The notes under the pieces were generated by a model that saw nothing but the letters and a program-made list of their open reading frames with translations, was not told the DNA's origin and searched no databases. The translations under genes and the position numbers were made by a program. A DNA stretch of 64,000 nt from Carposina sasakii (taxonomy: Eukaryota > Arthropoda > Insecta > Lepidoptera > Carposinidae), in assembly GCA_014607495.2 (NCBI GenBank), contig CP053153.1, positions 3,968,001 to 4,032,000 on the forward strand, read 5' to 3'. Positions 11,076-23,044 of the stretch are shown one piece after another (position 1 is the stretch's first letter; each line of letters begins with the position of its first letter).

Positions 11076-13638
11076 ATTCAATAAGTATGTCCATACATGC
11101 TACCTATAGCTGGTTGTGATAAACTTTTTATATTGATTCACCATGTTCGATAAAGTTATATATATACTAGCGGCCACTCACCACTTCTTCTGCCTACTCT
11201 TAAATAATCCCCGTTTTTGTGGGAATTACGCCAAATCCCTTCTCTAGGTCCACTACCTCGTCATCAAAATCACGTATCTAGGCTTCACTACTTTTGCCTC
11301 GGCGGCGTTGATGAGTCAGGACATGTACCAATAAAATATAATTTTACCAACACCCGTGACATATACAGAATTAAACCAATTTAAACTTATAATACACTTA
11401 TATTGTATGCAATGACTGTAAAGATAGGAAAAACACAAATCTCCAGCCTGACTTCAATCCTTTTATTTGGCAGGCAATACGTAGACTTATCCCCGCGGGC
11501 GACATCTGTGCCATCTTGAAATAAAGTGGGACACAAACAACCTGTTTTGGTCAAAGTCTCAGAGCTTTGTTTATGTCCCTGCTTTTTGGTCATTTCGTCT
11601 TGTTACGCCACTTAAAGTATACAGAAAAAATATTCGTATAACTCTACGTAGGTACATAAAAAAAACCAAAGCTAAGCTGGTTGTGTATTTTTTCTTAAGT
11701 TACCCTTTCTTTCTTAACACTATTAGTTACTACTACTTTCATGTGTATAAGTTTTTACAACTTCTAAGTTTGAATTGTATCAGGCGTTATTTCTTCGAAA
11801 GTAAAATCAGGGTTCCGTTATATACTTTTTTAAATGTTTTATTCGTGTATCATAATAACCTATTCTAATACATTGTTTCCCTGTCTCTTAAACTAGAAAT
11901 CCTGTAACATAAGAGACAGTGACTTCCTACTAACTGCCTGATTGAGACTAAGTATAAAATTCTTTCCTAATTTCTGCCATGTATGGATGTAGATAGTACC
12001 TAAAATTATAATTTTAAAAAATGCGCTACCTATTTCCTTAAACTTTGAAAATACGAAGTTAGGCAACGTAATAATGTGGAACCGAGCCAAATAGCACAAG
12101 ACAAGACACCGTAACGCGATACGGTGAAGGCACTTCGTACCAATAGAGGGTAGTAAAAGCAAATACTAATGTATACCTATAGATAAAGATAAATATTGCC
12201 AAAGTGCGAGAACATAAGCTCAGCTTTGTGTGAGTGCAACAAGCAAAGGACGCATCGCGCTCTAGGCCAATACACACCTATGTTCTCTACGTTGATTAAG
12301 TGCTTAACTTTTTAAAATTTATTTAAATGATTTTTCTATTAAAAATACTTTTAATTTGATGAAATAATGAACTATTACATTTTCTATGAGAAATAGCTAG
12401 TAAAATTCATAAATAATACCACAGTCTCGCCGATAAAGCATAAAAAGGTTGAAGTGTGTTAACTATACGACAATTGGTCGCCGATTAAGCCCAATGAGGT
12501 TTAAGTGTGCAATTTACACACTCACCATACTTTCACCTGTCACCCAATTATTCGGTCCCATGCAGTAAGAAGTGCGCCTACCGTGGATAAAACTCTCGTA
12601 TTTTCAAACTAAACCTAAGAAACACTTTCAGTAAGGGCTATACACAAAGATCCAACAGAGCAGAATCATTTTATACCCTAAACGTAACATTGTATTTCAC
12701 TAACATATCTGAGGCATCTGTACATTCATATAATAAACTTTACCACAACACAAGGTAGCTAATTAAATGTGCACAGCATAGAATCAAGCAGATACGAGTG
12801 GGAAAACCAAATTACACAGTATCTGTGTATGTTGCATTGTATGCTTTATATATAGGGTATTTAAGTACAGTTGTATCTGAAAATGGTTGTAAGTGGCACT
12901 TCAGTAAAGGCTATTGTGCACATCTGCGCTGTCTTCGGATTCAATATTGGTTTCATGAGGTTTTTTTGTGTTTCTTGTATTGTGGGAGATTGCTATTTAT
13001 GTTATTTCTCTTGATATCGAAGTGATATTGATATGATGTACCTACACGCGATGTTTCGTGTTAGATGATGAATAGAGAAACGTTTATACGTTTATTATTA
13101 TACATCCATTTATAATATATTATTCTGTATTTGTTGTTCTATATTTAGTTACCTTGGCGCAAAAAGCTATAGGTGTTTTTTTAGTCTCTTATTTCTAAAA
13201 CCATAGGACGTTAGCTAGAGCATGTTAGCTCTTAAATTAAGAGTCAATTAAGAGTCTAAATTGACATTGCCCATATAAGTAGGTACTGTCTCCTTTTTTA
13301 TTTATGCCCATAATATCTTTTTACAGATAATGTATTAATACAGACTGCTAACAACTATTTCGTCTTGCTTACTTAATATTCTACCGTCTCATCTATATGC
13401 CGTATGTGATCGGTGATAATCTAGTTATCTGTCAATTAGTAACGTAATTGTGTGTGCCGAAGCTCGGCGACGTATTCCAATCAGCTTCTCTCAGAAATCG
13501 TACTCTAGACTGTAGATTGTGTGATTAATGTGTTCGTGTGAGTTTGTAAGTCTATGTATGTATATATGTATGTACCAACCTATAGGTACGTGATTGTGTT
13601 ACTAGTATATTTGGGTGTCTATTTCATATATAAATACT

Positions 13639-13825
13639 TGACGACCGATTGGCGTAGTTGGTAGTGACTCTACTGAGGCGCCTGGGTTCGAATTCAACAT
13701 TGATATGATTAATATCGATGTTCATTTCCGAGTCATGGTTGTAAGGTACAACCTTGCCGATGTATATATGTACCAGCTTGCAGTTGCTTAGTACCCACGA
13801 CACAAAACCTTAGAGATCTTACAGA
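13639..13825 (+). mobile_element. tRNA-derived SINE, diverged
   Basis: It has the A-box-like GATTGGCGTAGTTGG, B-box GGTTCGAATTC, then CGAGTCATGG and AGTACCCACGACAC. It is diverged, with a short insertion in the body. Confidence 0.75.
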
Positions 13826-13981
13826 TCTAGTAGAAATCGTAACGGAAGAGTGTTACGTGACATCCGGTTCTGAAAAATATCTGACATATTTTTGAATAGC
13901 TGACTCATATAGAGAAAAAGATCGAGGAAAATTCTTGACAACTTCGTTTGTTGAGTGGTTTCCCCCCGATTTTCGTGTGAT

Positions 13982-14165
13982 CTGCAAAAATAAGTCACAA
14001 TTCAGTTGCTTTTAACTTCTCTTTCACTGTCTATGCGGTAAAGCTATGGAACTCACTGCCTCACTCTGTGAGAGACTGTCCATCAGTTGATGTTTTTAGG
14101 AAAAGATTGAAGGTCCATTATTTATCTCTCCCATCTTCTTGATAAATAAATAAATAAATAAAATA
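13982..14165 (+). pseudogene. CR1-like LINE C-terminus and (TAAA)n tail
   Basis: The frame ending at TGA 14140-14142 reads NFSFTVYAVKLWNSLPHSVR, then DCPSVDVFRKRLKVHYL and SLPSS. The AVKLWNSLP...FRKRLK block is the usual end of CR1-like LINE ORF2. (AAAT)n follows at once. It is 5'-truncated; no RT is present. Confidence 0.75.
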
Positions 14166-15267
14166 AAAATAATTACATTTGATGTTATTTTTATCCTTTA
14201 GTTTGTATACTATTTATCTATGCTTATCTATGTTTATGCGTTTTATTTAGGTATTTATGTTTATGTAGTCTATTTAGATATTTTTGTTTATTTTAGGTTT
14301 ATGTCTTTTCTTTTATTTAATTATTTAGTTTATTGGTCTGTTTGTGTGCACACATACCTACCTCTTATGTTAATTTCTCTTTCACGGTTGGTTTGCTGGA
14401 AGAAATCTCTTTTAGAGATAAGCACGCCTTTGTACATTTTCTTTGTCATAAACTTTATTTGTGAAAACTTTACTGTGTACAATAAAGCATAATAATAATA
14501 AGTAAAATTTTGCATACGTACATATAGTTTGAAGTACGAATAAAGGCATAGGCTACATTCTGTAGTCCAAGCGGCCGAAGTCACAGGCAAGCTATAGTTA
14601 TATATTGCTGCTACTCAGAGCTTAACTCAGGCACATAATTATAATATATTTACTATCTATAGTGAGGTTATTGAGCATTTCAGAGACTCAGCTATCAATA
14701 CCCTCGGGATAAGCTAACATTTTAGTAAACATTTTAGCATGGCCGATGTTAAAATTCGCTATTACCTTGTGTGCGGGAAATTTCAATATTATGTGGTTAC
14801 GGCAACATGTTTCTGTTCTAATTTTAGAAAGCATTATTGCCATATTATTCTATTTTCTGTTAAATTTTGAGGTATTTATCTTGTTTGTCTTGTTTACATC
14901 AGTACGAGTATTATTTTTTCTGACATTTTTGAATAAAATGTGATTTTATACCTCAGGAGTAATGTAAGTCTGTCTCTTCTCTAGGTATTCACATTAGGGT
15001 CAAAGTTTAGTATTTCACTGAGACGTAGTCTTCGTAGTTTTACTACGGCGTAGTTGAGCTACGAAATGCAAGATTACTACATTATAATCATTCGTATGTA
15101 ACTTTACATAAAATGGTTTATAGATTTTATTTTACAAACAATTACATACATACGTATTACATGCATATTCATACAGACGACTGTGTTACCTTTCTTCTAT
15201 GCTGCTCTGGGAGTGAAAAAAAGTATAATACTACAGCTGCTTCTCTTCCCGGGCATACTGTACAAGT

Positions 15268-15455
15268 CAGTAGAGGGACAAGAGAGTCTTAGTGTTTTGC
15301 AGGCGATGAGCTGACCTACTGTCACTACTAACCGAACTTGTACATCTCAACTATACCCTCAAAATTGGTCAGACGTGGCACCATGTGGTTCTATCGGCCC
15401 TTGGTGCTCTGCCTACCGCGTAAGGGATAAAGGTGTGATTATATGTATATATGTA
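15268..15455 (+). repeat. Dispersed repeat ending GTGATTATATGTATGTATGTA, copy 1
   Basis: Shared blocks are AGTAGAGGGACAAGAGAGTC, CACTACTAACCGAACTTGTA, GGCACCATGTGGTTCTATCG and GTAAGGGATAAAGG. Copies are at 58682-58872 and 62447-62655. The ends suggest a non-LTR element tail. Confidence 0.7.
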
Positions 15456-16885
15456 TCCCGGGGTGGCCAGATCTGAAGAAAATCCTACAGTCACGTTATA
15501 GTTCAGCGGGGCCAGATGTAAATGATCAGTGACACCATTATAAGTTTTGATGTTAAGTTTTTTATATTTTTTTATATTTATTTATTATATAATATTATAT
15601 AGGTTCTTATACAATTTTAAAGAAGGATCACCTAATCCCTGGGTGGTTTATGCGTCCCCCACCACTTATATCTAAGTACTTAGGTATTAATACTTCTTAC
15701 TTTATATTCTATTGAAGCATTGCCCAGTTCCCCATGTCGCGAGTATGTCAGTTACCACATAAAGATCGAGAATATAACACTCAATTAACGAACATAATTA
15801 TTATTTCTCGTTCCTCGTAACGTAGTTGTTAAGACCCTTACACCAAGATGTTATGTAGGTTATAAATCCGCTTAAAGCTTGCCCAACTTTACGTGGGCAC
15901 TTACTGCCCAAAACTAAATATAACTCCTTGTAACCAACTTCGAGCAAAGTCGGCCACTTTGTATTTGTTAGGGATTTAAACTACTTAAATTGTTAGATTA
16001 GTTAAGTTTGGATTTATTAGAAACTTTATTTTAGTCTTGCTTTTTCTTTATTTACTTTAATTAACATTTGCGGATTTCAAGTAAAATCTATGTAGCAGGA
16101 AGCTTATTTAACAGATTTAATAAAATGAAACAAACCTTTTTTTAAAGTGAATTATCTTAGTAATAAATGTTTGGCAACTCGTTAGTATGTTTAAAAGTGT
16201 TAGGACAAACAACTTACAATTAAATTATGTACAGAGACAGACATAAGCATAATAATTAGAACTCAAATTAAAAGCTATTTGGTGCTTATTACTCTACTCT
16301 ACATAATTATATTCTTCTTTGATTTTTTTATTTCGATCTTACATAAAGCTTGATTTTATCACATTTATTTATACCAAATACACACCAATTCCCCACAATA
16401 GTTGGAATATTAAAACATTAGCAAATTCCTTGATTCCTCCCACGAATGCCGGGCATTTGTTCATATAAATCATAATATTTATGTATTCCTGTCGTGTTAT
16501 CTCCCTAATCGTAACGAGCCGGATGCTCGCCAGGGGGAGCCACCGGCGCCATGTTTGATCTACGATATTATGTTAAGTTCGTTCGTTGTAAAAATACATA
16601 TTTTTTGTGAAGGCATCTTTGAAAATACGAGTAATACAGTAATTAATGAGCTTTCTGGTCCACTTTTTAATGTCATGTCATCTTTTTAGTTTATATGTAA
16701 CAAGAATTGGAAATCCCGTAAATTTTTATTCTTATTATAAATTTGAAAAATCCTTTGTATTGGATGCTTTCGTCATACAAAGAAAACTCCTTCCAAGTTT
16801 CAGATCATCAAGATCATCGGTTTAGTCTGTGTGTTGGTTTTTAATCATTCAGGACAAATCATTTTATATTACATACGAGATTATA

Positions 16886-16990
16886 TCATCATCATCATTT
16901 ACAGCCCTGAGAAGTCCACTGTTGGACATAGGTCTCCCCCAATAACTTCCACTCCGACCGGTCGGAAGCAGCCTGCATCCAACCGACGAG
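16886..16990 (+). mobile_element. LINE tail fragment (ATC)n-associated
   Basis: It contains ATCATCATCATT, GTCCACTGTTGGACATAGG and CTTCCACTCCGACCGGTCGG, then GCCTGCATCCAACCGACG, a very common lepidopteran LINE end. Confidence 0.7.
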
Positions 16991-18300
16991 ATTATATAGA
17001 TTACGGCGTATTTTATTAAATTTGTTTAAAAAGTCATTTTAGATAGTCTTTGAAACCGTTTTACTTTATTCAATTAAATAGTGCACTTATTTTACATAGC
17101 GTACAATAGTAGGATAAACAAAAACCTGAACAAGGGCGAGCCGCTTTATTCCGCGCTTCCTGTTTCTAAGTATATACTCACAAGCAGGAAACACCTTTTA
17201 TTCTCCACGCAAGCTCGCGAAATCGTGAATGTCCTCAAAAACAATGAAATATGATAAAAACGTGGAGGTGTCGTAGGTAGTTGTAGGTGGAGGGAACGTA
17301 GTTATGGAGTCGTGATGCATGTATGAAGATACGCACGAGTGCAGACGCAGAATCGTAATGAGCTCACTTTATAGGTATATATGCCAACCAACAATGTATA
17401 CAGACGGGGTATGTTGAGTAGTGATAGCATATATAAAAAATCTGATTTGCACAATGATATGATGTTACGAGCGACAACAAAGTTCGATCCATTAGGTAGC
17501 TTTTTTTGCGCGTTCATTAAATGGCATTATAAAAATAAAATGTTGTCCTTTAATAGGTAGCCTTTATTTGCGCATTCGTTAAGTAGGTAACACTATAAAG
17601 GCAAACGCTGTTGGTGGAAATGATCGATAACTATGCGAACTTCGTTGTCGTTCATAAAATTGTTACACAGAAAAATATTGTTCACTGTTATTATTTGTTT
17701 AGTCTTGCGACTTTTTTAAATCCTATGAATTTGAAATACCTACTGTATTTTTATTTTAATATCTAATTGGAACTAGTATTGACAATATTTAAATTAATAA
17801 GAGGGTAGGTACATATTTAAGTCCCTATGCTACAGCTAGAATACATAATATGGTTACAGTTAGACGAAATGGTCGACAAAGGGTTCCCTTTGGTTCCCTT
17901 ATTACAATGCAGACGCGCCCTCCGGCGTATTGTCAGACATATTTTACGACTCACGTTTCTACCTTCATATAATTTCAAATGTTATATTTATTATTGTTGT
18001 TCTAGTCATATACTTTTTGAAATTTAATACGCTGATGACGTAATCTTATTTTCATCACAGAGAATTTTTAGATTTAATTTCGATTACAAAATATTTATGA
18101 ATGAGAGTTGGAGTGGATAGATATTACTCAGTGACGTGTGAAAGAGTTGAATACTTGAGAGCTTTTTTTTTGGGATTTTAAAATATTTGACCGCTGTCGA
18201 CGGAAAGAACTGAAGATGTGTCAAAGATAGCAAAGCACGCTGACTCAGATACATTAACAAGCATACTTTCTAGTTTTTATGACGCCTAAATGGTTAAATA

Positions 18301-18650
18301 TTGAATTGTATCAGGCGTCACTATTCGGAAGTTCAAATCTCTATTGAGGGATCGCCCGCTTTTAGTTAGTTGTTGATTGTTAGTTAGTTGGTTCGGTAGA
18401 TAGAACTAACATGGAAAACTAATCCTGATGATGCCACGGGTGTTGGCGAAACATATGTCGATTAAAATTTTAATTGGTTTTCGGATTAGCAGCTATGTAT
18501 TTATGGTTGCATGCTAGGTGCTTGGATCTGGCTTCTCGTTGCGACTGTAGTGTCTTGTGTTCGTGATCATGAGTAGGCAGATCCGAGGGTCAGCGGAGGG
18601 TATAGGGCCCGGTGGCGGGCGATCCCTCAATAGAGATTTAGCCTAAATGG
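18301..18650 (+). mobile_element. Penelope-like or retrozyme-like element end with hammerhead ribozyme and 25-bp terminal stem
   Basis: The left part (TGAATTGTATCAGGCGT) recurs at 11771 and, inverted, at 51860-51890. Then come perfectly complementary 25-nt arms at 18335-18359 and 18615-18639. Between the arms lies a complete hammerhead motif (18414-18482) and a segment ending ATCCGAGGGTCAGCGGAGGG that recurs, inverted, near 51750. No ORF is present. Hammerheads are characteristic of Penelope-like retroelements and of non-coding retrozymes, so one of these is the likely identity. This is inference, since no Penelope RT is in the window. Confidence 0.6.
18414..18482 (+). ncRNA. Type I hammerhead ribozyme (minimal stem III)
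   Basis: The parts are in the required order. Stem I 5' strand: GAAAAC (18414-18419) and TAATC (18420-18424). Core CTGATGA: 18425-18431. One T (18432), then stem II GCCA/TGGC (18433-18436 and 18444-18447) with a 7-base loop. Core GAA: 18448-18450. Short stem III: ACA/TGT with a 2-base loop (18451-18458). Cleavage base: C18459, completing the triplet GTC. Stem I 3' strand: GATTA (18460-18464), a 12-base internal loop, then GTTTTC (18477-18482). Expected cleavage is after 18459. Very short stem III and an open stem I are typical of hammerheads in Penelope-like elements. The T before stem II is a small departure from the consensus. Confidence 0.8.
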
Positions 18651-19716
18651 TTTACTAAATGGACTGCACCAGAAAAGGAGGGCATTATATTCGAATGTAT
18701 GTAAGTTTGTGTGTATGTATATTTATTTGGCACCCTCTAGATAAAGCCTAAATGGCTAGTCGCTTTTGAGCGTGAGGTATCATTGGATTCGTCTGAGCCG
18801 TGAAAGGGACACTGGGTAGGTAGGCACATCAAAATTTATAAGCAGTCGCGTTTTTTTTACTTAAATAATATATTCTCAAAATGTTTTCAAATCTAAATAC
18901 TTAGATTTATGTTAAATCTTGTGATTGAAACAAAACTGCATTGTTGTCACATGGCAGTGACAGTATCCATTTGTTTCAGGGGGTCTACTCTGAAATGCCG
19001 CTTTCGAATCTTTCGGACGACCGAAGCCCGACCGAATCGAAGCCTTTGACCCTACTACGAAATTGCTTCGGATGTTCACAACTCATTCGGAACCATAGAG
19101 AATAATTCACATTGACAAATATTATAGGCTTTCTATTATCTAGCCTTATACCTGTCAAATAGAGTTCGGTCGGACCGAATGAAAAAATGGCGCGACTGAC
19201 TCGATCGAAAGTAGTTCGTAGTAGGAAACACCTAGATATTCGGCCGATACTTCGTTTATCGTCACTTCAGAATAGACCCCCAGGTTTCAGTGATTGTGTG
19301 ATCTGCTGTATTTTCAATGCAAATCCAATGATTAATCATTCGCAAATGACGTGGGAATACATTAGCGTGAATGTGAACGGGCTAATGAACTGAATTTGAT
19401 AATATATTTGTAAAGTATTGCACGTTTACTTTTGTGCATTTGTTGTCAAGTCTTTACGTCTTTATATGAATTATCTGAAAATATACCAAGACAAGAGAGG
19501 ATAGAAAAAAAGCTTTAATACAGGTAAGTTTGGTTGCATAGATCGATTTTTTTTATTGAAGTAAAAAATTGTATACCCGTAGACTCGTATTTGTAACACT
19601 ACTATTTTACTATTGTCCTATATAGTACATAATATTTACAGCGATTTCTCTATAAAAACAGAGAGTAATCCTAAGTGCTCTCATGATCTGAACTCTATAA
19701 TTATACATTACGTTCT

Positions 19717-20018
19717 GCGCCTGTAGCATGAACTTGGTGAGAGCAAGATGTCTCACATTTACGCGACAAATTAACAGAGCTATGTAGTAACTAGACATGT
19801 AAGTGTATGTACTTTACGCGTAAAAAGGGATTGCAAAGCACTTCTTTTAGGGAAAATTCATTCATTTTAGTCTTAGCTTGAGAACGAGTGTCTATTCTAA
19901 TTCCCAACTCTGTATTTATAGGCAAAGTACACCTCCTTTGTCTAGTTGTTATAAGCTCTGTGAATTTGACGTTTAAATGTGAGATATCTCGCTCTCACCA
20001 AATTCATGGTACGGGCGC
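19717..20018. mobile_element. 302-bp fold-back MITE, copy 1 of a pair
   Basis: The ends GCGCCTGTAGCATGAACTTG and its near-complement flank arms that include GTGAGAGCAAGATGTCTCAC and ACAGAGCTATGTAGTAACTA. The interior is alignable with 49892-50192 (GGGATTGCAAAGCACTTCT, GAGAACGAGTGT). The outermost bases differ between the two copies, but each keeps its own arms paired. Confidence 0.75.
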
Positions 20019-20362
20019 TGGACGACTCTTTTCGACTACTTGTAGTTGCATGACAAGCTAATGGATGGAAAGGGCCTGGAAAACTATTCTATAAACCGTT
20101 ACCTATAAATAGTTTGGTCAAGGGAATTTTTATGTTTCTAGTATTTTACATTTAAATGTAGGTACAGTTACTAAAGTCTCTTTCGCGTATCTTGCTTTTT
20201 TAGGTACTTAGGCAGAGTGTACAATTCGGACAAAGGTCACTTGGCGTAGTGCCCTGGCTTAGGACGATAACTACTTTAAGTAGTTTAGTACTATTTATCT
20301 TATCTATAAAATATTATAAAAGTCATCTCTTCCACTGTTAAATTCTGTGGCAGTAAGGATAT

Positions 20363-20600
20363 TTGACGACCGATTGGTCTAGTTGGTAGTGACCCTGCCT
20401 GCGACGCCATATGTCCTGGGTTCGAATCCCGGTAGGTGCAAACATTGATATGGCGAATGTCGATGTTTGTTTCCGAGTCATGGATGTTTCTATACTTATC
20501 TATGTATTTATATACAGTTGCTTAGTACCCACGACACAAGACCTCAGGGATCTTAATGTGGGACTAAGTCAATGTATTGTGAAATGTGTGAATATTTATT
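20363..20600 (+). mobile_element. tRNA-derived SINE, most complete copy
   Basis: The head has a pol III A-box-like TGGTCTAGTTGGTAGTGAC and B-box GGTTCGAATCC. It is followed by a body with CGAGTCATGG, TTGCTTAGTACCCACGACAC and GGGATCTTA. Relatives are at 2253-2360, 13639-13825 and 50949-51157. It is directly followed by an RTE-type fragment. Confidence 0.85.
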
Positions 20601-20602
20601 AT

Positions 20603-20840
20603 AGTGGACGCCCGCGACTCCGTCCGCGTGACTACAGAAAAAACAAAATGTCGAAATTATCCGGGATAAAAACATTTTCCCGGGATAAAAAGTAGCCTAT
20701 ATGTTAAGTGGGACCTGTCACTATATATTCCTGAAAACTGCATCGAAATCGGTTCAGCCATTTCTGAGATTAGCGTGCACAAACGCACAGACAAACAGAC
20801 AAACCGACAAACAGACAAAAATCCAAAAATCATTCTTTTG
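20603..20840 (+). mobile_element. RTE-type LINE/SINE tail fragment
   Basis: It has the shared blocks GTGGACGCCCGCGACTCCGT, TTTTCCCGGGATAAAAAGTA, GGGACCTGTCAC and GAGATTAGCGTGCACAAAC, and ends in (ACAGACAAAC)n. Confidence 0.8.
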
Positions 20841-21662
20841 GGTACTATTGCGTTGATAAAGGTCACCTATAATATTTTATCTCATATATCTTCCATGTAC
20901 AGACAGCGATCCGTTACATTTTTATTACCTATATGTATAGATTTATTATTATTTGTTTATATTTGTATATACAGAGTATATTTACATTCGAAATTCGTGT
21001 AATGAACATAGTTACTTAGCTAGTTTTATACTTCCATTATACGGTATAAGAAACAACCTACACTAATAATAGGTAGGTATATCTATACAATTTTTTTGTA
21101 AAATTATCGTCAAAAACTAGTATGTGATAGCGAAAGTACAAAACACAATTCCAATACATATTACAATGGAGCGTTGCCGTTCACTAACTATTATAGTATT
21201 GTCAACTGTATACATTTATATTAAACACGACATAAGTCCTATTAAGTCCCAAGTCGTATGACTGTACGTACAATCCTGGCCCTATCTTGCTTACACAGTG
21301 TGTTTGTTCAGGGTGAGTGTGCGGTCAGCCTCGCAACTTTAGGTACTTACTTAAGTTGCTGGGCTTACCATAAAAATTGTTTAATGGATTGATGGAGCTT
21401 AAGATTTGACTTGGCTAGTCTTCGTAAGTTCAGCTTGTTGGTAAAAACGTAGCCATCATAATCTCATCGAAATTAGAACTAGCCATGTCAGAGGTTAGGC
21501 TTCAATAGATATATTTTCGTGAGTTAAAAGAATAAATTATATTTTATTTTATTATAAAATATTTTATGTTATTATTATAAATGTTTCAGGATTGATCATT
21601 CAACTTGGTCATTGAACCTAGGCATTTGAACTTGGATTCTTATTTACACACAGTTATGCCCC

Positions 21663-21820
21663 TGATTACGTAAAAGCAATAGCAAAGCCGAAGCCGCGCG
21701 ATCGCGATAATTGAGAGCGAGATGCGGGGCGCGGGAGGACGCGCCGAGCGCTCGTTGCGCACACACTCTCAATTATCGCGATCGCGCGGCTTCGGCTTTG
21801 CTATTGCTTTTACATAATCA
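21663..21820. repeat. 55-bp-arm near-perfect palindrome with GC-rich loop
   Basis: Arms 21663-21717 and 21766-21820 match at 54 of 55 positions and include GCCGAAGCCGCGCGATCGCG. The 48-base loop is GC-rich. A weaker relative is at 35304-35370. It is abutted by a second palindrome at 21820-21891. Confidence 0.85.
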
Positions 21821-21891
21821 TGCTATCTTTCTCTACAAGACCATGGAAAACAGCCCCCCGTTTTCCATGGCCTTGTAGAGAAAGATAGCAT
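21820..21891. repeat. 32-bp-arm palindrome with 8-base loop
   Basis: Arms 21820-21851 and 21860-21891 have one mismatch; the loop is AGCCCCCC. The outer sequence GATAGCATC is shared with the MITE at 8925-9058. A transcript would fold into a near-perfect hairpin of small-RNA-precursor size. Confidence 0.85.
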
Positions 21892-23044
21892 CAACTTTAT
21901 CCTTCAGACAAGCTATCTGGAAAAATCTGCTCTTAGATATAAAAATATTCTGCATTTTATTAGATCAGAAATATAATTTAATAAATGGCGTCAAAGTTGT
22001 ATAGCTCTCGGTAAAAGCCACTCAAGATCCCTCCCGGCTCTTATTAAACTTATTAAGGCCAACCCGCTGTCTCGAACTTTAGATGGAGATAGAACACAAT
22101 TTATTACTAATCCTGCTATTTCGACCATTTTCCTAACGTTCCGATGACAATATATTGACGATAAGTGTACGGCTTTGTAAGGCGGCTTACTCACTAGCAC
22201 GCCATGGTTGTACCATTGGTCACGTTGCCACGGTATCCATATGATTTAACCCTTCTTTGTGAGATTGTAAGTGCTCGCATGTAACTGAAGTTTAACTAAT
22301 GTACCTTAACATTATGACATTAAAGATAGGTTAGGTCTATAGTAAATTACGTAAAAAATGTATAAACATTTTAACTTTTTTTGATACCTCTATTTTGATA
22401 GATTGAACGGGAGGGTACTTGGTAGCGTGGTGGCCGTGACCTAGTTGCTACCAATGGTTGCACAGGGGACACATTATCAAAAGAAAACTTTCATTTTGGC
22501 GCGTTCGCGTAATCACGTGATGAGGTTATAACCGCTATTGGTGGGAGTGTATGATAACGAACGTCGATTGCGTAACGATGTTACATTATCTATGCACCTG
22601 GCTGGCATTTCCAATTTATTGAATCCCCTTTTACATTTGGTATATTTCTGGTTACGTGATCGGTTGCGCCACCACTATTTGCCCTAAGGAGTAATCTCCA
22701 TTATACATTTTACGACATGTTATACGCCTTCGCTACACAAACATACCATCTCCGAGATTTATGTAACAGTTGTAACCACTAACGCTTACGAGCGATACTA
22801 GATCGTAAATTCACACTTTACCGATTTTATCGAGACGCGAGCACTGATTTAGTGTATTTCAAATGCGGATATAACTTATATCCGAATGGGATGTTTGTTT
22901 ATGGATATTTTAGATTGTCCGTTATTTGTACGCATTGATTTTACAATAATTTCTTGGTAACCGTATATGTATTATGAACCGTATTTATACCATGAGATTT
23001 CGAGAACACAGCCGTCTGTGAATGTATGTAATCTGTATGTAATG

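Larger units (their letters stand above)
6870..18300. other. Intergenic, AT-rich, old mobile-element fragments
   Basis: This holds the elements noted at 7745, 8688, 8925, 9990, 10801, 13639, 13982, 15268 and 16886. 10731-10751 is a near-perfect palindrome (GTTATAACCT-G-AGGTTATAAC). No host exon with splice signals and a recognisable product was found. Confidence 0.55.

Noticed and set aside
20363..20440. Possible functional tRNA gene (A-box and B-box present)
   Set aside because: The acceptor and anticodon stems do not form, and the same sequence continues into a repeated body found at 2253, 13639 and 50949. It is a SINE head.
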